The translations under genes and the position numbers were made by a program. 64,000 bases of DNA from Takakia lepidozioides (taxonomy: Eukaryota > Streptophyta > Takakiopsida > Takakiales > Takakiaceae). Positions 46,350 to 59,250 of the stretch are shown here, piece by piece. The stretch's first letter is position 1. The number at the start of each line of letters is the position of its first letter. Location: the NCBI GenBank assembly GCA_030704615.1, contig CM060731.1, positions 64,274,756-64,338,755 on the forward strand. Direction: 5' to 3'. Under the pieces are notes generated by a model, which saw nothing but the letters and a program-made list of their open reading frames with translations, had not been told where the DNA came from and did no database searches.

Positions 46350-46780
46350 TTCGGAAAAATGAAAAAAAAAAAAAAAAACCTCTTGCTGCTCGGCTGGCAG
46401 CGCCAAGTAGCGGGGAGGGGAGCGGCAAAAGGAGATGGAGGAAAAAATGGAGCAAAGGAAAAATGCGAGCTCGCAACAAAGCAACGAAGACACAAAAAAA
46501 AACAGGAAAAATGGCAGCTTGCGCAGCAGCCGCCGTGAGCTTGCTACAGGGAGGGAGGGAGAGAGAGAGAGGGAGAGGAGAAGGAAGGAAAAAAAAGAAA
46601 AAAGAAAATAAAAATCACATTGTGAGCTCGCAACGATGGGCAGGAGCAGCAACTCGGGGCGAGGAGCAGCGAGCAACCTTGGTTGGGAGTGCCAGATGTG
46701 AGAGAGAGAGCTTGCGCCTCGAGTCCGTGGCGGGGAGAGAGAAAGAGACACGTGACAGGGAAGAGCGGGGAAAGAGGAAG
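46060..46780. repeat. Polypurine / GA microsatellite tract
   Basis: Plus strand is overwhelmingly A and G for about 700 bases: G runs near 46,105, (GA)n at 46,245-46,350, more GA and A runs to 46,760. Long frames on both strands here are composition artefacts. Confidence 0.92.
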
Positions 46781-47119
46781 TTGGCGCGAAATAAGTTCAT
46801 CCAACTTTCATTGAAAATTCATTCCGTAATTTACTCATGACAAGTACTTGGTCACTTATTAGATTTCACATTCAAACAAAATCATTTATTAGTGGGTTTT
46901 GATAGGGCTTATATGCTAGATCAGTAAACTAACCTCTAGGATTAAAAGGGAATAATCTTAGTAATTCTAGAATGTTATGCAAGGGACAGTTGGCGACAGC
47001 CAAATGGTTGTCCAATTTTTTTTTTATTAAAAAATAAAAGTACAAATGCTTACGTGTAATTTTACGAGGGACGTGTATACTACGTATCATATTTTCCAAT
47101 CTCTTGTATTGAAAACAAG

Positions 47120-50070
47120 AGATTGACTGAGAAAAGAGAAGTAGATGTAGGGAAAAAGACATTTATGACTACGTTCAATTCTTGGCGACTCTTGTCAGTT
47201 TTTATTCATCTCAGTGTTGGTAGATATGGGGCTGGTGGACGATCATCCTCCCCTACACCTGCTCGTTTGGAAACAGATGTTTATATCATTGCAGCTTGGG
47301 CACAAGGCTTAGACATATCAAATGAACAGATTAACAAGTTGCAAGGTGTTCTAAATGAAGACTACATACTTTCTTGGAAGCGCTCAGCACGGGTACATTG
47401 ACGTTCTTTTGCTCGACTTGTTGCCAATCAGTGTTTGGCCTGACTTCCAAGTTTCAGAGTACATATTTCAGCTAGAATAAAGCTGGAAGAGTTGGCAAGG
47501 TCGCAAAGTTATAGTGACCCTATATTTTCTACATTTGTGGATGTGAAGCTTGTGATGTTAACATACCTCAATATTCATTGTGAAGTTCACAATGTTTCAC
47601 CAGAGACATGGATGGTCATAGCCAATTGAATAAAGATTTATAATTTGGGGGTGTTTGGTGCTAATGTGAAAGTGTCTGTACTTGACATTTCATTGCATGA
47701 TGCGTTGGGTTTTTCCACAGTTACTGAATATGCTTATGACACAATAGTGGAGAAGTCATGGGACGTTGTGGAGGCCAATGAACAATACATAGTATCTTTT
47801 TTTGTTACTCTGGAGTCTACACTGTATTCTTCAATTTGTGCTTTATTTTAGACCTTGGTCAATGGATGTTTTGCACTATTGCTGAGTAACTTGGATTAAG
47901 TGATGAAGATGATGTGATGGAAGACGAATTTGTGAATTTTGGTTCTGATCTTAATGATGATGTTGAATTGACCCTAATAGCACAAAATGAGGTGACGTGA
48001 CATTACCACATCAGCGTCACGTCCTAACGTACGTCACGTCACCTCAAAAAATGACTTTACGTTGTGTCATTTTTTTTAAATTTAATATTTTACATTACAT
48101 AGTTTATTATAGTAATACGTAAGCCGCCATGTCATATCTAGTGATCCAAGTGGTCCCAATTTGAAAAAATATATTTACTAGATCGGAATCGTCAGCTTTG
48201 GCAAATCCCATTTTTAAGAAGATATTAATAATTTTTTAAACGCCAGCTTTGACGATCCCCATTTTCAACAAAATATTCAAGATGTCACGTTGCATTCTCT
48301 GTTGCTTGTTTGCTCTGTTTGTTTGGTTAACCTGCTTTCCTCTGTTCTTTCATATATTTGTTAGCTTTGCGATATTTGTTATATATTGTGTTTTCTACTG
48401 CTATAATTGTCTGTTGCTGCAATCAGAATTGTTGTAAGGAGGGGTTTCGAAGCAAAGCATGTCTGTTGCCCCACAAGAGGGCGAGTTGCAGTATTTGAAG
48501 AAGAAGAAAGAGGAATAGAAGCAAAAGAAGGGGGACCAGTTCCCTTCTGATACACTCCTACGGAATGGGAGGAGATAATTGTGGAGGCAGAGAGGATTTG
48601 AGAGTTCAAGATGTGGAGAAACAGAGAAATCCCTACAAATGCAAGTATGGTGGTCATCATATGAAAGACAAGGAAAAATTAAACAGACATGTCATTGATA
48701 GAAATGGATATCCTTGACTGAACATGGTTGAATTGGGATGATATCATGGTGTCAGTGAAACCATGGCCTACTACAAAATTTTCAAAGCAGGTAGGCCAAT
48801 TTGTACTGAAATTGAGGCGGATTTAAAAACACGGAACCTAAACCCAAACCACAAGCTCAAGGGGTCATCCCCATTTTTTTTTAAAGTCTAATAAGATGGG
48901 ACCGCGGTCGCTACTGTTTATAAAAATTTAATTAGACAAGACTGTTATTTTTTTTGGTTTTTTTTTCGCTTGGCATAAAATCGGGACCGCCAAAGCTGGC
49001 GGACGGATAAAATTGGGACGGCTAGAGTTAGCAGTCCCTTTTTTTGCAAACATATAAAGTACGTTAGTGAGGATGTGTGAGGTAAATGATAAGCCTTATC
49101 CATACTATAGTTATCCAAATTAGCCGAAAGGTGAAGTGGCTCTTAGTTACATTAGTTACAACCATTATTTTTTCTCTACATGTACAAAATAAATTGCCAA
49201 ATAAGGTATCAGAATTGAAAAAACATTCATTTGAGTTTAAATGTTGCAAGCAAAATTTGACAAACGAATGTATCTACCAACATTACGTGAATAGTCTGAG
49301 AAAGAAGAGTAACAGTAACATTTTCACTAAAAATTCTAGTTGCACAAAATGACGTGACGTGACGTGACACTACCATGTCAGTGTCACACCCGAAGTCACG
49401 TCCTGACGTGTGTCACGTCATCTCAAAAATTGACTTTACGATGTATAAGTTTTTAATTTTTAGCTTTTATATTGCATAGGTTATCATATTAAGACGTAAA
49501 ACCGCATATCATAGCTGGTGGTCCAAAATTTCAAGAAATGGTTTTCCAAAAAATTATGACACTAGATCTAACGGTTCCAAGTTTTAAAATCAATAAACAA
49601 GTCCTCACTTCTCAAAAGAATATTAAATAAATCGAGACCACCAACTCTGATGGATCCACTTTTTAATAAATTATCTATAAATTCGACCATCCGCCCTGAC
49701 GTTTTTTTTTTGAGAAATATATTTAATTAAAGAGGACCATCAGCTCTTGCGGTCTTAGAATTTCAAAAAGAATTTAATAAATCAAGATCGCCACTCTGGT
49801 GATCCCCATTTTAAAATAATATCTAATAAAATGGGACCGCCGACAATGGCCAACTAGACATTTTTTTCCTCGAATAAATTCGAGACCGCCATAGCTGACG
49901 GTCTTATTGAAAGATAAAACCAGGACCGCCAAAACTGACAGTCCATTTTTTTCTTGTTGTTTTTAAAAAGTGACATATAACCGGGACCGCAACAGCTGGC
50001 GGTTTGGATTTAAATTTTTCTTAAATTTCTTTTGTGGATAAAAATGGGACCGCCAACTCTAGATGTTGCA
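47120..50070 (+). mobile_element. Unclassified element X, copy 2 with family 5 palindromes
   Basis: Frames at 47,123-47,851 encode DVYIIAAWAQGLDISNEQIN, KLEELARSQSYSDPIFSTFV and EYAYDTIVEKSWDVVEANEQ. Later CKYGGHHMKDKEKLNRHVID near 48,640-48,700 has a Cys/His finger look, as in BED or C2H2 types. A zone of TGACGTGACGT/ACGTCACGTCA repeats lies near 48,000 and 49,350. From 48,900 to 50,060 come GGGACCGCC...GGCGGTCC-type hairpins, many decayed. The transposon class is not recognised; borders are not defined. Confidence 0.5.
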
Positions 50071-50329
50071 TCAGCTATCACTGTGTGGCAAATTGGAAAA
50101 AACTACATTCAAGCCCCGTTTGATCTTATACTACCTTGGATGACTTGGTCAATATTTCTTAATATCATGTTGGACGACCAGAAACTCCTGTAACCATTAT
50201 TATATGTATCTAGATTTTAAATATGTCAACTCTCAAGTCCTTCCTCTTCTACACTTGCTGCTTCTGTTTCTGATTCTTTGGCTTTATGTCATCTCTTGGA
50301 TTTTTCCTATGTTCCTAACAAAGACAGTT

Positions 50330-51330
50330 CAACGATTGTAAGAACAATATCACTGGAAAGGGTTAGCAAATGACGTCTCAGCTTTCATTGCAAAATGTGT
50401 ACCATGTCATGCCAAGATCATAGTGCCAGAAATCGAAGCATCACTTCCCTTATAGCCAATCCCTGTCACAGAACCTTTTGTAAGGGTTTGCTTAGATCTA
50501 GTTGGACCTCTCAAACCCACGTCCAATGGCCATGCTTACCTTGTTGTAGCTACGGATTACCTAACGAAATGGGTTGAGCTCCGACCTCTGGTTGCTAAGG
50601 ACAGTGATGAGGTGGTACAGTTCTTCTTTAATAAGATAATTCTCCGTCATGGTTGTCATCTCGAAATCCTCACGGATCAAGATACCGAATTCTATAACCA
50701 ACTCATGGAAATTGTCTTATTCAACTTAAACACTAAGCATGCAGTGACTGCCCCCTATAACCCCCCATGCAATAGTTTGACTGAACGCTTTAACAAAACC
50801 ATGTGTCAGATACTGGAGAAAAATGAGACCTTTATCGATGAGTGAGACATAGCCGTTTCTATTTTGCTGTTTGTCTTATCGTACTTCCATTCATGCTAGT
50901 ACCAAAATCTCTCCTTTCAAGTTGTTATATGGTAGGAAATGTCATACTCCCTTGTCAAGGCTGCATGTTTTCTACTACAGAGCCTGAAAATTGGGAGAAG
51001 TTCTTACTAACTATGGATGCTAAGCGTCGTCGTTTACTTGAGACTGCTAAGTCTAATTTTGTTTTTGCTCAAGTCTCCTAGACAAAGCATTACAATTGCA
51101 TGGTAGTTTACTCCGAGGCTTTTAAGGTTGGGCAATCTGTTTGTATAAGACTGCAGCCAAATAAACCTGTTTCTAAGGCTAAGAAAATGATTGATGGTCC
51201 CTACATGATCACTGAGATTCTGCCTGGCTGCCAGTATGTTTTGTTGCCTCAACATGCCGCCACACCTCACCTTACTAGCACAATGTATATTTCTTTGTTT
51301 ATTCTATTCTCTACTAACTTTTGAATTGAC
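50330..51330 (+). mobile_element. Ty3/Gypsy-type integrase remnant
   Basis: Frames carry CVPCHAKIIVPE (zinc-binding Cys pair), CLDLVGPLKPTSNGHAYLVV and TDYLTKWVELRPL, ILTDQDTEFYNQLM, and APYNPPCNSLTERFNKTMCQ: the D, D and E regions of a retroviral-type integrase core in the Gypsy wording. Beyond 51,080 a tail with RLQPNKPVSKAKKMIDGPYM is visible. Stops and frameshifts separate the pieces. No RT upstream; LTRs not identified. Confidence 0.8.
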
Positions 51331-51780
51331 TTGACTTGTCTCAATGCGGAGAAGAGATATGTTATCTTTCACACCGACTCGAGCTACTCAATCTCGTTTG
51401 CAGGCAGCTGATTCCCAGCCATAGCTTAGATTTTTCTCTTTTCTTTTCGTGCTAGGTACTTGCATCAACATGTACGTGCCTAGGGTTTTTCTAAGTTGAT
51501 CTTTTGTCTTTCGCACACCTTGCAAGACAAAGTTTTGTTCTCTTGGTTTTTCATCCCTTGCACAATCGGATGCATAACTTTGTTTAGTTTTTGTTATAGT
51601 TCTCGTTAGTCTAGTTGGAGTTCTCCTATTTGAATCCCCAACTCGCAGGAGCTCGCTGGTCTTGAGGGGCCAACATGTCTCACATATGTGAAAGCAAGAT
51701 TTATCCTCACCTGGTTTTTGGTCTTAGATGAATGGACACCGGATGTAACCCAAATGAGCTGTCATACGACATCCAACGGC
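51331..51780. other. Gypsy-adjacent non-coding stretch
   Basis: Possible LTR-type sequence after the integrase tail, but no boundaries seen. Confidence 0.35.
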
Positions 51781-51931
51781 ATGACACGTCTAGATGGTAG
51801 GCGACGGTCGCTACGCAGTTTTGTTTTTGTTTGTTTTCTTAAAGTTTGAGCAATTGCTAGGCAACGCGATGGTCGGACGACAGTTGGGCGACCTCAGAGT
51901 AACAGCACAGCGACGAGCAACAATAGCTGAA

Positions 51932-51964
<33 letters not shown>

Positions 51965-53620
51965 CGGTTCCTTCCTTCGGATTTCAGCGACTGTTGGGAG
52001 ACGGTTGTTATGCAATTTTAGTTTATTTTAATTATTAAATTCAGGTTACTGCAGACATTCGTTGGATAACCGCCAACAACGAACCGTCCACTTTTTAGGT
52101 TTTATTTTTTTATTTTGTTTATTTTTTTATGATGGTTTTGATTTCGGACTCACCGACGGCGACAGTTAGGCAATTACTCAATGATGGTGGCTCTGTAATT
52201 TTTATTTTATTTTATTTTCTTTTCTTTCGGACTTTAGTCGAGTGCTGGGTGAGGGCCGAGAGACAATTGGGCGACCGCTTATGCTTATACTTATGACTCA
52301 ATAGTGGAGAAGTCATGGGACGTATGGGAAGTCAGACTCACGTCCTAACGTACGTCAAGTCACCCCAAAAACTATGTTGTGTAATTATTTTTAAATTTAA
52401 ATTTTACATTACATAATTTAACATAGTAAGCCGCCAGGTCATATCTAGCGGTCCAAAATTTTAAGCAAATCTAGTGGTCCCAAGTTAAAAAATATATTTA
52501 ATAGATTGTGAATCGCTAGTTTTGGCAGACCTGATTTTTAATAAATTCACGACCGCCAGCTTTGACGGTCCCAATTTTCAACAAAAAAATTAAGGTGTCA
52601 CATTGCATTCTCTGTTGCCCGATTGCTCTGCTTGTTTGGTTAACTCTGCTTTCCCTTCTGTTCTTTCATATGTTTGCAAGCTTTGCGATCTTTTACTATC
52701 TTGTGTTTTTTACCGTTTAATTGTCTATTGTTACAATCAGAGTTGTTGCAATGCAGAGAGTTTCGAAGCAATGCATGTCTGTTGTCCCACAAGATGACAT
52801 GTTGCAATATTTGTATAAGTAGAAGAAATGGGATCAGTTCCCTTCTGGTACACTTATATGGAATGAGATGGGATAATTGTGGAGGCGGAGGCGGAGGCGG
52901 AGGCGGAGTTGAGAGTTCAGGATGTTGGGAAACGAGAAAATTCCTATAACTGCAAATATTGTGGTGATCCTATGAAAGACGATGAGAGATTAAACAGACA
53001 TGTCATTGATGGGGAGTGCTGTCATTCAACTTAACATAAAATCAGGACCGCCAAACCTGACGAAAATGATAAAATCGGGACGGCTACATGTTAAATGAAT
53101 AATTAAACAAATTGAGACCGTCAGCTCTGGCTTTCCAATTTTATGATTTATCCAAACAAATAAAAAAAAATTAAATCAAATTGGGACTGCCAGCTCTGAC
53201 AATCCTGATTTATCCAAGAAAATTTGGAACGTTTAAAAAACAAATTGAGACCACAAGCTCTGATAACTATATTTTGTCAAAAAAAAAAAAAACCTCTAAG
53301 CTCTACTGCTCCGAATAAAAACAAATTATAAAAAAATTATAAAAAAATTGGGGCCGTCAGCTTTGCTGCCCCGATTTTAACTAAAAAAATACGATTTTAA
53401 GAAAAAAAAAAAACCGTCAACTCTGGTGGTCTCGTTTCAGTTAATATTGTTTTTAAAAAGCGGGACCGCCAGAGCTGGCGGTCCCGATTTATTAAAAAAC
53501 AATTTAATAATTTTGGACCGCTAAATAATATTTTTCGAAGATCGGGTTTGCCAGAGCTGACGGTTTCAATTTATTAAATATCTTTTAAAAATCATGACCG
53601 CCAAGAACTGACAGCCTGAC
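51780..53620 (+). mobile_element. Unclassified element X, copy 3 with family 5 palindromes
   Basis: Repeats blocks of copies 1 and 2 (GGAGAAGTCATGGGACGT near 52,302; AAGCCGCCAGGTCATATCTA near 52,430; CKYCGDPMKDDERLNRHVID near 52,950-53,010). It carries a T29-like run at 51,936, a (GGAGGC)n run at 52,880-52,905, and hairpins such as GGGACCGCCAG / CTGGCGGTCCC at 53,461-53,486. Confidence 0.55.
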
Positions 53621-53639
53621 AATTCCAAATTTAAAGTGG

Positions 53640-54850
53640 TGCAACGGAGGACGAGGAGAGGTATAAAAATTGTTGATACAAAGCTTGGGAGTTCAACGAA
53701 TCTGATCCGCCAACGTGGATACATACGAACAGTGTGGTGTGGACAATGCGTCCTTGGAAAAATACCTCTAAGTCGAGCTCTAAATGTATTGGAAATGCGG
53801 AAGTAGAAACATGAACCAGTCATCAAGTTCTTTGATACCATCATAAATTGTTGCGTCCGAGGAGTATCACCATGGTCGTATAGTCTAGTACATGGAGTTT
53901 GCTTCATGCTCGGTTGTGGCATCTTTATACATACGGCATAGTTTCATATGCTCCTCCTGTAACTCCAGTTTTATGGAACTATTTGTGTGTCTTTTAAAGG
54001 ACTGGGTCCAATGGAAGAGGCAAGTGTGTTCCCTGGTTTGCATGGGTATTTTGGGGTCACCGGAACCACAAACACTCCGGACAACATTCCAATTTGCTTA
54101 TGCACTGTCAGCCATGAATCCAGTGAAGTTTAAATCTGGCACATCATTTGCTCTCATCACATTAACAAGCGACTCTCACATAAGAATTTGAGACTCCGTG
54201 TCATTGGACTATGTGTCGCAAACTGCAATAGTCATAACTCTTTGGTGAGCATGATCGTAGACATGATAACCCATGGTTGTCCAGTCTTTTATACGTTTGA
54301 CGTGATCAAACATGATCCATGATTTCTCCAGATCACCACCGGGCCGCATTCTGCGGACCAGGCTATATACACTTTCATGGACCATTGACTAGAGAAGACA
54401 CTATCCTAAATGACGTCATATTATCTGTTTTTACGGTTCAAGTCGAGGATATTATCCAGAGATCATCTGCTTCATCGTCTCATTCTAAATGCGTTGATGT
54501 AGTTGCGAACATTGGGCGAACTCAATGTAGAAAAATGGTCCATAACAGCGTCAAGCGATGAATTGTCAAGCTTTGTTGTGGATTTGTCTGATTCCTCAAG
54601 TATATGTTTTTGTAGAAAGGACTTGCTTGCTGCAAGTGCAATGGCGGAAGGTGATGCACTTGGAGAACTATGTAACATGCTCTCTGGTTTATGCGAATAC
54701 AAGACCTTGTGTCTCCCTGGTGTTGCATAGAGTTCACTCAGACATTATGTCTGAAGTAAGGAAAGCTTGGAGTATTTTATGTGCAGCTGTTGCTAGATGC
54801 TCACAAGGAAAGAAAATGCAGCTATACGCTGGCTTTGGAAAATGAGACCA
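53640..54850 (-). pseudogene. MULE transposase remnant, copy 3
   Basis: Minus-strand pieces match the 7.5-11.7 kb gene: SSPNVRNYINAFRMRR near 54,475-54,520, the DDE-region stretch FTGFMADSAQANWNVV near 54,130-54,080, and PMQTREHTCLFHWTQS near 54,060-54,000. Many stops and frame changes. No SWIM finger found; no ParB-like gene follows. Confidence 0.75.
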
Positions 54851-55019
54851 CTTATGCACAAGAACAACTCAATCAAAGGTTGTCTGGAACGACAGCCTTT
54901 CGACATGTTGGAAACTCTCTTAGTGACCGTCAATTTGAAAATCCGGAAGATTCTGATGTAAATTGGTGCCACAAGCGTCTTAGATCTCATGTCGCCCAAA
55001 CACTCCGCAGATACGATCA

Positions 55020-58000
55020 CTTCTTCAGCCCCCCCCCCCCAAGACACCCAAACACTCGCCTAGACTCCTCTCTCCTCATTCTTGTTTTTTATAGTTGTTG
55101 GCTGTTTGGGTTACTTGATGGATGCTAATAGGGACTTGGTGGGGCTCTTAATCATTGCCCCTGATGCTCCCCCTCACAATCTCAAGGTTTCAATGGACGT
55201 TAATGATACCGTGCTTTACTTGAAAAATACTAACCATACCAAGTCTGAGAGTGTTTCTGTTTAGTTTCTGGTTTCAGAGTCAATTGGGGCAAATCGGTTG
55301 GGATCCTATCACAGGAGTCCCGTCTGGTTGGTCACCTCCCTCTGTAGGGGCAAGATAAAGGTATTCGTTGGCTGGCTGATGGTGAATCCCACAAGCTTCT
55401 GGGCCATCTTAACGGGCATAACCTCTCCCCTGCTCTTCGTTACTCATCTGTTCTCTCTCTCCGTAAGCAAAGGCTCTGTTTCTGGAGCTCGGCTCAACTA
55501 TCCCTGGCAGGCTGACAAGCCCTGAGCGCGCGCGGTCAAGGCGACGACATACTAGCCTAGTGGGGCCGTGGTAAGTCGCGGTGTAGGTTGGGCTCAAGGA
55601 ACCGCCTACCCGGCTGCAGTTAATGCAGGGTTCACGGACTGTATGGGGGCCTAAACTATCATTTCTAATTTCCTATCGGGAAAGAGGAGCTTAGATGTCC
55701 CCTCTACAGGGCGATTTGCATTTCTTAGTCCTATGGTCTGTTTATGGTTTTTAAGGTTTAGAACGTAACTGCCTTCCAAATCTTGTTTATTACTAACACC
55801 TACTGTCTGGGTTCCCAAGCCGCTTATAGCCGGGGTCTATTTTACCCCTTCACAAAGCACCTCCCGAACCCAAGGAGGAGAGGACTCCACTTCCTTCTCC
55901 CAATGCCCCTCATTCTCCGGCAAACTCTCCCCAAGAAGGGCTAAATTTGTCCCGTTACTATCTTTAGCTTGAGGAAAGTTAATAAGCAATGCAAGCTTTA
56001 ATAAGTTAAAAGAGACAATCAATCATCCTTTAGTCACTCAAGTTCTTATAAGTTCAAAAAGTTCAATCAAAAGTTCTAATTCTTATATGGGAATTTCCTC
56101 CTCAAGAAAATTAGGAAAATATTTATAAATTCAAAAATCCGAAAAAATACCTCCCAAGAATGTCGTGGGGGAAGACCAACGATGCTAAAATCACCCCTAT
56201 CAGATCGTGGGAACCCTTCGGGAACATCAGGGAATGTCCGAGAACGTCAAGACCAGTCCGAGAGCAGGTTCTCCGTTGCGGGGAACGGTCGCACCTTCTC
56301 GGATGTACAGAATCTGTCTTAGGAAACCCCCTCCTACATCCGTTAGTTCCTCAAATCATGCCCGTTTGGGACGCAAATACAACCTATGGTGGGGCCAATG
56401 ATTGTTTCGTCCTATATATGTAAAACTAAGGGGCGCCCAGCGCATTCCCCTCACTGGAAACGGTCATCCCTTCCGCGGTTGACTGACATGTCTTGACACT
56501 GTAGCCGTGGAACCCGGTTAGTGTACTTTCGAGACACCCATGTCTCTAGCTACTTCCTCCTTCCCTGCTCAACTTGGTGGGATGCGTCTGCCCGCCTCTG
56601 GCTAGGCTGGATCGCCTCTTCTCGGGCTTCTTTTTCCCCTCAAGTGTGGAATTTTTCTACCTCCTAACAAGCCAGAATGCCCACAATACCCTTTAAGGGG
56701 GTCTGAATTAATTCAAATAGTCTAGGGTGAGAAAACTCCCTCTTAAAACCCACGACCAGCGGTCGTGGGGTAAAACGTGACGGCGACCGCCACGTGGCGA
56801 TGCACCAGGCCCCGCGGCCTGCTACGATGGCAGGCCCGCGGGCGCCGCCTTGTGGTCAATCCGTGAACTCAAAAAATTCAACACGTGGGGCTGTCCCAGC
56901 CCCGCTTTCCCTGCCGTGCACTGCTGCCGTCAACTCCTCTTTTCGGGCCCCGTGCAAAGAGCAGCACCACGGTGCCTCAAGCTGGTTGACCTCCGGCTGT
57001 CGATGGTTGACCTCCTCGGCTATTCCACTACCTCCCACGCCCTACCTGGGGCTATGGTGGAGGGGACCAGGCATGATCAACAAAAAAAACAAAACAAACA
57101 ACAAAAAAGAAAACCAACCCCCTAGCCCAAGGCTTAATGCCTTCCTCTTGGGGAGGTGTTAGCGGTATCCTTCGGCCTCTGGCCTATGATTGATTTGTTG
57201 TCCCTTAAGGACAACAGCCTAGCTAGCTCTTTGCTAGCTAGAACAAAACAAAATAAGATTTATAACTTCGAACCTTTTGAGCTTAAAACAATTGAACTCT
57301 CTTCCTCTTTTCTAGGACAGGAGTCAGGGGGCCACACGCACTCCCCTAGTGGTGACCAAGACCCTCTTGACTCACACAAATACAAAGCAACAAGACCACA
57401 ATCAGATCTAATTTTAGACCTTCCACGACTTTCTCTTGAAAATCCGAGCTTCTTGTTCATAGCAAAACAAATGGCTCAATGGCCGACGAGGGGTGGGGCT
57501 AGATTCCAACTCTAGCTCTCACGAAATAAGGCTCTCCCTACTAGCAAGACCGAGCTCTTACTTGCTAGGACTTAAGCTCCTCGAGCAAAAATGGGGCTAG
57601 ATTCCAACTCTAGCTCCCATGAAATAAACAAAGCAACAAACAAGCAGAGAGGAAAGCACAAGTGAGAAGCACGGGGGCTTGCCTCTCTTATATACTACTT
57701 TGGTCCTAATAAAATAATAATAAATACTCATTAAAATAGTGAGTAATAACAATAGTTTAGTCAAATCTATTGGGCTCAATCATGAGGGTCCTATTTGATC
57801 GACGGTCACGATCGCCTCTCCCAATTGATTAAAAAGTTTATATATTAATCCAGTCTATTGGAAAACTTGTTGACCAAGCAAGAACAAGTAATAAAATATG
57901 AGCCTTGGATGGATTTCATCCAAAAGATTTCATCCAACAGGATGATCTTCACCCAACAAATAGATTTTTCATCCACTTGAACGGATTTCATCCAGCAGAT

Positions 58001-59250
58001 GAATTTCATCCAATAAGATGAATAATTGTTGATGTTGCCGTTGGACGGATGAAGTTCTCCGCTCATCCTCCAATTTCCTTGAATAAACCTTTTTAAAATA
58101 GGTCACCGTGAGTGCTCCTCGCCTCGTAATTCGGTGCTGCTACAAACCTTAACCGAAAATTCCCAAATTTTGTGAGTAGTTTAGGTAAGGCCCTCTTGAC
58201 GTCCCGGTAAATCCTCGGGCTAATCAAAGCCTTTTAACTCTATTTTGTCGACGTACTCTTTGCGTTTCGTCGCTCCAAAAGACGACAACTTCCGTGGAGT
58301 ATCAAACTTGGTGGTGCTTCTCCGGATCTTCGACCCTGCCACTGACTCTCCGACTGCGGGAGGCATCTCCTTCTCAAAATGTTTCCACTTTTTCTAGTTT
58401 TGGCACCATAATGCCGAAATTGCCTTCATAATGAGTAAAAACCATCTAAAAATAAATATGTGCCTAAATATGCATCTACACAGGCAGAGCCCTTGTGGTT
58501 AATCAGGTCCCTTCTGCTTTCCTTTGGTTCATTGCTTCTATTTGAAACCCTGGCTCCACTCTCATTCGTCGTATCAAATCTCTTATTCGAAACTTCCTTT
58601 GGGGTGCCAATGATGCTTCATCATCCAAAAGAGCATTGGTGTCCTGGGCTCAACTCTGTAGCAACAAAAATGAAGGTGGGTTGGGGATACTGGATCTGGA
58701 AAGGAAAATTAGAGCTTTGATTGACAAATGGGTTCCGCGGTCATTCCTCCCCCTTGCAGGCCACTGGAAATTCTTGTTGTGGAGGCACATTTCGAATGCT
58801 ATCCCTGCTTCCAGCCAGTTTTGGAGCCCGAGCCTGAGATGGCTAGTTCAAGGTGGGACTGGCTACTTCCCCGCTTTAGCGCCCAAACTCTTAGAGGAGA
58901 AGAGAATCTCCCCCGGGTAGAGAAATTTGGTGGAGATGGGGGGCATTCTAAACTAACGTGCCTGGCGGTGTTTTGGCGGCAGGGCTTCGTAGGTTTGGCA
59001 GGTCGTACGTATTAAAGATCTAGTGCAATGGCGGCGTTCATCATGCTATACTCTCTATTCACCCGTCACCTTGTAGATCTCGTTTTGGTCGTGTTTTGTT
59101 GTGCAGTGAGCGAGTGCGATGGCGGCTTCCAGCTCGCATGACATCCAAATGTCAGGCTCATCCAAGTACACGATGATCACCCAAAACATCCCGCGTTTGG
59201 CATAAGCCAGCCGCTTTTTATATTAAGGAAAGGGCTAATCTGGAATGGCA
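55020..59250 (+). pseudogene. LINE reverse transcriptase, split by an LTR element
   Basis: Left part: GCLGYLMDANRDLVGLLI, then DVNDTVLYLKNTNHT at the place of the catalytic YADD box (here changed), then IRWLADGESHKLLGH and LSLAG at 55,512. Right part from 58,486: the frame continues RALVVNQV and WNPGSTLIRRIKSLIRNFLW, then GANDASSSKRALVSWAQLC, NEGGLGILDLERKIRALIDK and WVPRSF, the usual C-terminal wording of plant LINE RT. RVWRRFV-like text ends near 59,000-59,250. The two halves join in frame at the CAGGC duplication. The altered YADD box means it is inactive. Confidence 0.8.
55513..58480. mobile_element. 2,968-bp TG...CA LTR-type insertion in the LINE
   Basis: Starts TGACAAGCCC at 55,513 and ends GCATCTACA at 58,480, with CAGGC at 55,508-55,512 and 58,481-58,485: a 5-bp duplication and TG/CA termini as made by retroviral-type integrases. 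No gag or pol frame was recognised and no internal second LTR was noticed, so it may be a very long solo LTR or a non-coding LTR element. It holds a GC-rich block at 56,760-57,060, a duplicated GGGGCTAGATTCCAACTCTA (57,493 and 57,592), and a TTTCATCCA-rich zone at 57,900-58,050. Confidence 0.8.

Noticed and set aside
45971-46840. Frames of 90-190 codons on both strands
   Set aside because: Low-complexity Ser/Leu/Phe or Arg/Glu runs dictated by the GA/CT tract.
53461-53486. GC-rich hairpins as transcription terminators
   Set aside because: They occur in large arrays unrelated to gene ends, and the genome is eukaryotic.
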